DNA of 8,812 nucleotides, from positions 1-8,812 of the forward strand of contig DATACZ010000100.1 of the NCBI GenBank assembly GCA_036258795.1. Reading direction: 5' to 3'. Under the pieces are notes generated by a model. It had not been told where the DNA came from and did no database searches. It was given only the letters and a program-made list of their open reading frames with translations. The DNA is from DATACZ01 sp036258795. Its GTDB lineage: Bacteria; Actinomycetota; CADDZG01; JAHWKV01. The position numbers and the translations under genes are program-made. This document shows, piece after piece, positions 4,843-8,812 of the stretch (its first letter is position 1; every line of letters starts with the position of its first letter).

Positions 4843-6813
4843 TCACTTACTCGCTTTTTCTCTTTGTTGAGGGCGCTCTGCGACCCTCGTCTCAAAGCAG
4901 CCCATGAGGGATTGCTGGTCTCCTTCGGACCGGTAGTCGAACCTCCACCGGCCGGGCTGCATTTCAGCGTCGGCAACAAAGTGGCCTACTCCGAGACGCC
5001 TCGTCTGCAAGGTCATCCGGGGGCCGGTAGACGTAGCCGCATAGAGCGTAGCCCCCTCGACCGGCAGCTCGGTGCCCTGCGAGTCGAAGTAGGTTAGGTG
5101 GACGTCGTTTAGACCGGCCGCCCCCGGGTCGAGGTATCCCTGGGCGCTGACTCCTCCCGCGAGTTCCGCGGTGTAGACCGTGGGCTGTCCTTCGACCTCC
5201 GAAGCCGTCGTGCCGCACGAAGTGGCTACCCGTAGCGGTATCTCGGTTGAGTCGGCTCTCTCCTGGACTACTGCCACCACCCTCCACCGTCCTGGTACGG
5301 ACAGATTGGGACCGCTGCCCTCGTATGAGCCAAGGTCCCTCCGGACTAGCTCCAGGGTTGATTCGCCAAGCGCTGGGTCGTCGAGGCTGGTGAACCGAAG
5401 CGTGACGCCGGTGGCTGCCACGGCATCCCCGGTGTCGTAGTCACTCAGCTCTAGTGAGAACCGGTTCGGCCCCGCAGTGCCGGGCGACACCTGGAGTCTG
5501 GCCCTGATGGAGGTCGCGAAGTCGGATCCGGATACCGTGACCCGGCGGATGGGGGCAACCTCCCCTTCGGAGGCACTTGGTGGGGTGCTCGCCAACATAG
5601 CGGCTGCCCCGAGTGCCACGGCGGCCAGTGCGAGCTCGACTTTGGACACAGCCCTGAGTCCCCGGAGCCGTTGACGCGCCACGGGAACGTTTCGGAACCG
5701 ATTGATCCCGCCAAGGACCGCCAGGGCCACCCAGAGGCCGCTCTTTATAGACACGGTCATGCCATAAGTAGTGGAGACAAGGTCGCTCCACCCGCCCAGA
5801 GAGGCGACCGCGCGCAGGACCCCGGTGAGGGCCACGGTGAACAGCGCCAGGCCGGCCGCGAGCGAAAAACGCTTGACCGCCCGGGCCTTTGCCTCATCCG
5901 GCTCGCCTCTGACTCCGGCGATCAACGCGGCCAGCCCCCCGATCCAGACCCCGACCGCCATGAAGTGAATCCACTGGAAGGCGATTTGGGCCTTCGGGGC
6001 ACTCTGTGAAGCGGCCGCGTGGCCGGCGGCCGCGTGGATCAGCATCGCGGCCGCCACCCCGGCGGCGGCCAGTAGCAGCGGCAGCCTTCTCCGCAGCAGG
6101 GCCGAGCGCGTCAAGGACACAAGTGCAACCGGTACAAGGCCGGCCGCCCGCAAAAGGACCGCTCTACCGATGAACGTGGTCAGGAAGGCACCCCACCCCA
6201 CCCCAGCGGCTTGGCGTTGAGCATCTCCGAGTAACGCCAGCCCTACTAGAGAAACAACAAGGGCTCCCGCCAACAACCGGCGGCTTCCTGCAGGCGGTTG
6301 CTCAAAGGCCAAGCTGCCCACCAGAGCGGCGCCCAGGAGGATGACCATTCCGATGTAGAGCATCCAGCGACCCACCAGCTCCTGGCTGGAAACCTCGAGG
6401 CCTGGCGCCTCCTCAGGCTCTGCCGGAGCGGTCTCGGGCGAGACGCCTACTCCAAAGGAGAAAGTGCCTGTGGTGGTGTGCCCGTCCACACGCGAATAGG
6501 CCCGCCAGGAGACCGTGAACACCCCTGGGCGGAACTCCGACACTCCCACCCTGAGACTTAAAGGCATCCCCCAAACGGCCTCCGCCCTCCCCGTAGTAAC
6601 GGAGCGTCCCGACGAGTCGAGGACTTGGATGCTAGAGAAGGAGGGCTCGGGCGCTTCGGTGAAGGTAATGGAGACCTCTTTAGGCGGCTGCTCCACCCTG
6701 GCACCTGCCGCAGGAATCGAAGATCGGATTGACGCGTGCGCGCCCGCCGCGACCGGGGTGAGGGCAACTGCCGCCACCCCAGCCAGCAGGAATATCAGAA
6801 GTTTTCGGATCAC
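4843..6813 (-). CDS. CopC-CopD fusion copper protein with extra C-terminal Ig-like domains (656 aa)
   Basis: The signal peptide ends AAGA at residue 25, so the mature chain starts H26-A-S, as in CopC. The CopC domain (26-122) holds the Cu(II) ligands His26 and the D110-G-H112 pair, inside SRVDGHTTTGTFSFGV. The CopD membrane domain (about 145-410) has some eight helices, with IHAAAGH (260-265) and WIHFMAVGVWIGGL (281-293), the conserved CopD His motifs. CopC binds periplasmic copper and CopD is associated with copper uptake across the membrane; the direction here is inferred. After the last helix about 240 residues remain: an Ig-like region (425-530) and a second one (540-645), similar in style to YtkA/FixH domains. 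Cys533 and Cys639 may form a disulfide. The GTG at 6813 overlaps the previous stop (GTGA). AAGGAG abuts it, so spacing is not ideal, but no better start exists. Confidence 0.92.
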   Translation of the reverse strand: MIRKLLIFLLAGVAAVALTPVAAGAHASIRSSIPAAGARVEQPPKEVSITFTEAPEPSFSSIQVLDSSGRSVTTGRAEAVWGMPLSLRVGVSEFRPGVFTVSWRAYSRVDGHTTTGTFSFGVGVSPETAPAEPEEAPGLEVSSQELVGRWMLYIGMVILLGAALVGSLAFEQPPAGSRRLLAGALVVSLVGLALLGDAQRQAAGVGWGAFLTTFIGRAVLLRAAGLVPVALVSLTRSALLRRRLPLLLAAAGVAAAMLIHAAAGHAAASQSAPKAQIAFQWIHFMAVGVWIGGLAALIAGVRGEPDEAKARAVKRFSLAAGLALFTVALTGVLRAVASLGGWSDLVSTTYGMTVSIKSGLWVALAVLGGINRFRNVPVARQRLRGLRAVSKVELALAAVALGAAAMLASTPPSASEGEVAPIRRVTVSGSDFATSIRARLQVSPGTAGPNRFSLELSDYDTGDAVAATGVTLRFTSLDDPALGESTLELVRRDLGSYEGSGPNLSVPGRWRVVAVVQERADSTEIPLRVATSCGTTASEVEGQPTVYTAELAGGVSAQGYLDPGAAGLNDVHLTYFDSQGTELPVEGATLYAATSTGPRMTLQTRRLGVGHFVADAEMQPGRWRFDYRSEGDQQSLMGCFETRVAERPQQREKASK

Positions 6814-7499
6814 TCCTTCGGACTGGTGGCGGAGACAGTCGCCGGAGATGCAGCCGCGGAGCTTCTTCCCGCCTTGCGTGCCGCCCAGAGCGCTGCCAAG
6901 GCCACAAGAAGGCCGATGACTCCGAGCGCGATCCCGCCAAAGGCAAGGCTTCGCGCCATGGCCGCCTCTTGGGAGGCCGTTTCGATACGGGAGTCGATCC
7001 TGCTCAACCTCTCCGCCAGCTCTCCTGGGGAGGGGTCCTCAACCGGGAACTCCCGGGCATTATGGATGGAGTCAAAAGTGTCCTCTCCGGAGGTGAAGTA
7101 CTGGTCAAAGGGCTCCCCATCCAGCTGTCCCGTGATGTGGAAGGTGTAGGTTCCCGGGCGAGAAGGCAGGATCGGGGCGCTGTACACTCCGGGCTCGTTG
7201 AAGGCAGGCTGCAGATCTAGCGGCGGCGTTTTCTGGGTGGAGTCCCTGCCCCCAAACAAGACCTCCACCTTCAGCTGCAAGCCCTGGACCGGCTGTCCAC
7301 TCCCGGCGTCAGTGACCCTGACGCTCACGGCATTGGGAGAGCCGGTGAAAGCGGGCTCCACCTCCCAACCGACAACTATGTTCTGCCCGGCCACACCTCG
7401 TTGCTCATGGGCTGAGGCTGCCCCTTGACCGAGAATGAGAGTGAGGCTCACGAAGGCCATTAGCAAGTAGCTTCGGGCGCGCCGACAAACTTTGAACAT
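6810..7499 (-). CDS. YtkA/FixH-like exported membrane-anchored protein (229 aa)
   Basis: Residues 1-30 are a classical signal peptide (basic MFKVCRRARS, hydrophobic core, ASA cleavage site), so the mature protein begins H31-E-Q. An Ig-like domain follows (about 40-125) with VVGWEVEPAFTGSPNAVSV, VTDAGSGQPVQGL, NEPGVYSAPI and PSRPGTYTFHITG. These are the usual elements of YtkA/FixH-like domains found beside copper and cytochrome oxidase genes. A polar segment with coiled-coil character (158-181, ELAERLSRIDSRIETASQ) leads to one membrane helix (185-207) and a basic, Ala/Ser-rich cytoplasmic tail. The ATG at 7499 is supported by AGGAG seven bases upstream. It is the first gene of the seven-gene block and overlaps the copper gene by four bases. 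It probably works with it on the outer face of the membrane. Family assignment is by pattern, not by search. Confidence 0.83.
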   Translation of the reverse strand: MFKVCRRARSYLLMAFVSLTLILGQGAASAHEQRGVAGQNIVVGWEVEPAFTGSPNAVSVRVTDAGSGQPVQGLQLKVEVLFGGRDSTQKTPPLDLQPAFNEPGVYSAPILPSRPGTYTFHITGQLDGEPFDQYFTSGEDTFDSIHNAREFPVEDPSPGELAERLSRIDSRIETASQEAAMARSLAFGGIALGVIGLLVALAALWAARKAGRSSAAASPATVSATSPKE

Positions 7500-7553
7500 G
7501 CCCTTTCTCCTGATATTGGTCCGACGCCGCGATGGTTATTTGGGCGTCCCTAT

Positions 7554-7575
7554 GCAAGCCGTAGAAATGGCTTGC
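7554..7575. promoter_or_regulatory. Perfect inverted repeat upstream of the copper-type block
   Basis: GCAAGCC (7554-7560), an 8-base spacer, and GGCTTGC (7569-7575) form a perfect 7-bp palindrome in the only sizeable gap of the minus-strand cluster. It lies 8 bases after the stop of the 198-residue membrane protein gene and 54 bases before the ATG of the YtkA-like gene. The lack of a T-run argues against a normal intrinsic terminator. Size and position suit an operator for a dimeric regulator, or an RNA hairpin. It does not match the CsoR or CueR operators I know. A TTGATA lies beside it at its upstream edge on the minus strand, but no well-spaced -10 box was found. Confidence 0.4.
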
Positions 7576-7583
7576 TGTATCAA

Positions 7584-8180
7584 TCAGACGGTGAGGACCT
7601 GCGGTGGGCCTCGCGGAGCAAAGGGCCTTGTCCAAAGAGTGCTTCTGCAGTGCAGCGCCGTGGGGGCTTGGGGCATCCACTCGGCGGCACGGCGAGGCAG
7701 CTTGGATCCCGGAAGCGGGGTCAAGGCTGCCCCAAGCGTGCCGATGACCAGCAAGACCAGGGTGGCCACAGCCGCGCCGAGAACTTGGACGCCTGTGCTC
7801 AATATCAGGGCCCGCCAACCCAAGCTGTCCAGGTGAGCCCCTGCGACCATCCGTTCCGCGGTTTCAAGAGCCAAGAAGCCTCCCACCTGAGCTCCGGCCA
7901 CTTTGAGCCCGGAACTCAGGGGACTTGGCAGCGGATTGCCCGACCTTCGCTCTCGGGCATAGCCGAGCGCCGCGGCAGCGGCCGCTGCAAACAATCCCGC
8001 CATGATGGCTACCGGCAGTGCCCAAGGGAGATACCCGTGCCCCGTCTTCTCCAGGAATCTGATTCTCAACTCTTCGTCGGGTACCAGAAGCTGGTACTGG
8101 ACGATGTGGCCGGCCCACAATGAGCAGATTCCCGCGGCGGCAAGCATCAAGGTATGAACTGACGGCTTGGGCCGGGGCAT
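7584..8180 (-). CDS. Polytopic membrane protein of unknown function (198 aa)
   Basis: Hydrophobic segments lie near residues 10-30, 52-74, 95-110 (weaker) and 125-152, giving about four helices. Between the first two is HIVQYQLLVPDEELRIRFLEKTGHGYLPW (residues 25-53). The motif P-D-x-x-x-R followed by T-G-H-G-Y looks conserved in style, and I recall similar sequences in actinobacterial membrane proteins, but I cannot name a family. The C-terminal 45 residues are polar, with Pro, Arg and one Cys, and probably cytoplasmic or disordered. His25, His48 and His115 could be functional. The ATG at 8180 lacks a good ribosome binding site; AGGA is about 15 bases away. An internal ATG 12 codons in is possible but would cut into the first helix. 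It lies 47 bases after the transglycosylase gene and 84 bases before the copper-type block. Confidence 0.75.
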   Translation of the reverse strand: MPRPKPSVHTLMLAAAGICSLWAGHIVQYQLLVPDEELRIRFLEKTGHGYLPWALPVAIMAGLFAAAAAAALGYARERRSGNPLPSPLSSGLKVAGAQVGGFLALETAERMVAGAHLDSLGWRALILSTGVQVLGAAVATLVLLVIGTLGAALTPLPGSKLPRRAAEWMPQAPTALHCRSTLWTRPFAPRGPPQVLTV

Positions 8181-8227
8181 TAAGCCAGTTTAGTCCTAAC
8201 CGTTATTCGCTTAGCTCGTCGGATCCG

Positions 8228-8812
8228 CTACATAAAGCCCCGTGCGCACACTGGCCATGGTTCCCAGCCTCTGGCCAGGAAAAGCCGATGGGCTGCTTCT
8301 ACCTGCGAACGCGCGTCGTCGCCAGCCCCATACTGAGCCCGCTCGGTCGGGCCCAGCTGAAAGATGCCTTCATAGCCCGGGCCCGCCGGGTTGCGCGCCC
8401 ATACGCTCAAATTCGACTCACAGATGGCTACCACGAGGGCTCGTGGCCCCTCTGAACCCCAAACGTAGAGAATGAGCGACCTGGGGTCCTTCAATTTTGC
8501 AGAAGCTGTCTCCAGCTCCTTGGAAACCAGCGTGACGACCTTCTCCGCGCCGGTTAGAACTGTGGCCACTGCATCCTCAGAGCTTGCTGTTTGGCCGAGA
8601 GTGGGCGGTGGAGGCGTGCCCGGGAGCGGGGCGGGAGCCGACCCTGCTTTAGCAAGAACCGGCCCGCGCGGGTTCGGAGAGGGCGGGCCGCCTGGCTTAT
8701 TAGAGGGCGACTGCGCGGAGGCACCCTGAGTTGTCTTGGAGGCCAATGCTCCTGACGTTGGACCGGAAACGGGGCCCGCTGAAGCTCCAGGACTTGGGGC
8801 AGGCGAGACCGG
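8228..8812 (-). CDS. Secreted lysozyme-like transglycosylase, C-terminal part (5' end outside window)
   Basis: The reading frame is open to the right edge, giving 194 visible residues. The N-terminal visible part is a Pro/Ser/Ala/Gly-rich linker (PVSPAPSPGASAGP and beyond), about 75 residues long and probably extracellular. A helix (about EDAVATVLTGAEKVVTLVSK) and a compact lysozyme-like domain follow, with AICES, YEGIFQLGPTERAQYG, VEAAHRLFLARGWEPWPVC. The Glu of AICES (codon 8417-8419) fits the catalytic acid of SLT-type domains and GIFQ the conserved G-x-F-Q motif. The Cys beside that Glu and the Cys near the end may form a disulfide. This suggests cleavage of peptidoglycan outside the cell. 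The TTG at 8746 is not the likely start, because the linker continues unbroken upstream and no signal peptide is seen. Stop is TAG at 8228-8230. Confidence 0.82.
   Translation of the reverse strand, partial: PVSPAPSPGASAGPVSGPTSGALASKTTQGASAQSPSNKPGGPPSPNPRGPVLAKAGSAPAPLPGTPPPPTLGQTASSEDAVATVLTGAEKVVTLVSKELETASAKLKDPRSLILYVWGSEGPRALVVAICESNLSVWARNPAGPGYEGIFQLGPTERAQYGAGDDARSQVEAAHRLFLARGWEPWPVCARGFM

Noticed and set aside
4818..4979. N-terminal extension of the small lipoprotein
   Set aside because: It would run into the end of the CopC-CopD gene and place polar residues before the lipoprotein signal.
8181..8227. Promoter or terminator between the transglycosylase and the 198-residue membrane protein
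   Set aside because: No inverted repeat, T-run or well-spaced promoter boxes could be seen in the 47 bases.

Overview
The window is a GC-rich, gene-dense stretch that looks actinobacterial (Actinomycetota in the broad sense). The pointers are the CopC-CopD fusion, the GPGG-motif mini membrane protein, the CsbD protein, the RGWxPW-type transglycosylase ending, frequent GTG/TTG starts and many 1-4 base stop/start overlaps. No rRNA, tRNA, CRISPR array, insertion sequence or other mobile element was seen. The longest stretch without a gene is about 84 bases. The genus cannot be read from the sequence.

Layout. At the left edge (2-349, +) is the C-terminal part of a GIN/DUF2807 adhesin-head-like protein. 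It converges, with a 4-base gap, on everything else, which lies on the minus strand. Read in the direction of transcription (right to left), the minus strand starts with the C-terminal part of a secreted or anchored lysozyme-like transglycosylase (8228 to the right edge) and a four-helix membrane protein of unknown function (7584-8180). An 84-base gap with a perfect 7-bp inverted repeat follows.

Next comes a seven-gene block (874-7499) whose ends overlap by 1-4 bases at every junction but one. In order it encodes: a YtkA/FixH-like membrane-anchored protein; a CopC-CopD copper protein with extra C-terminal Ig-like domains; a His-containing lipoprotein; a CPBP (CAAX-like) intramembrane protease; a LivK-like type I periplasmic binding lipoprotein; a bitopic surface protein; and a polytopic protein with a large external domain. 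This looks like one envelope system built around copper handling. The ligand-binding lipoprotein and the intramembrane protease are unexpected members. Three of its proteins are predicted to start with histidine once the signal peptide is removed, the arrangement CopC uses to bind Cu(II).

Downstream are two small stress-type genes, a CsbD-family protein (587-802) and a 56-residue GPGG-motif membrane protein (354-524). A GTTT-N16-GGGTAA element upstream of csbD resembles a sigma-B/sigma-F promoter. That would fit the stress regulation known for csbD in Bacillus subtilis.
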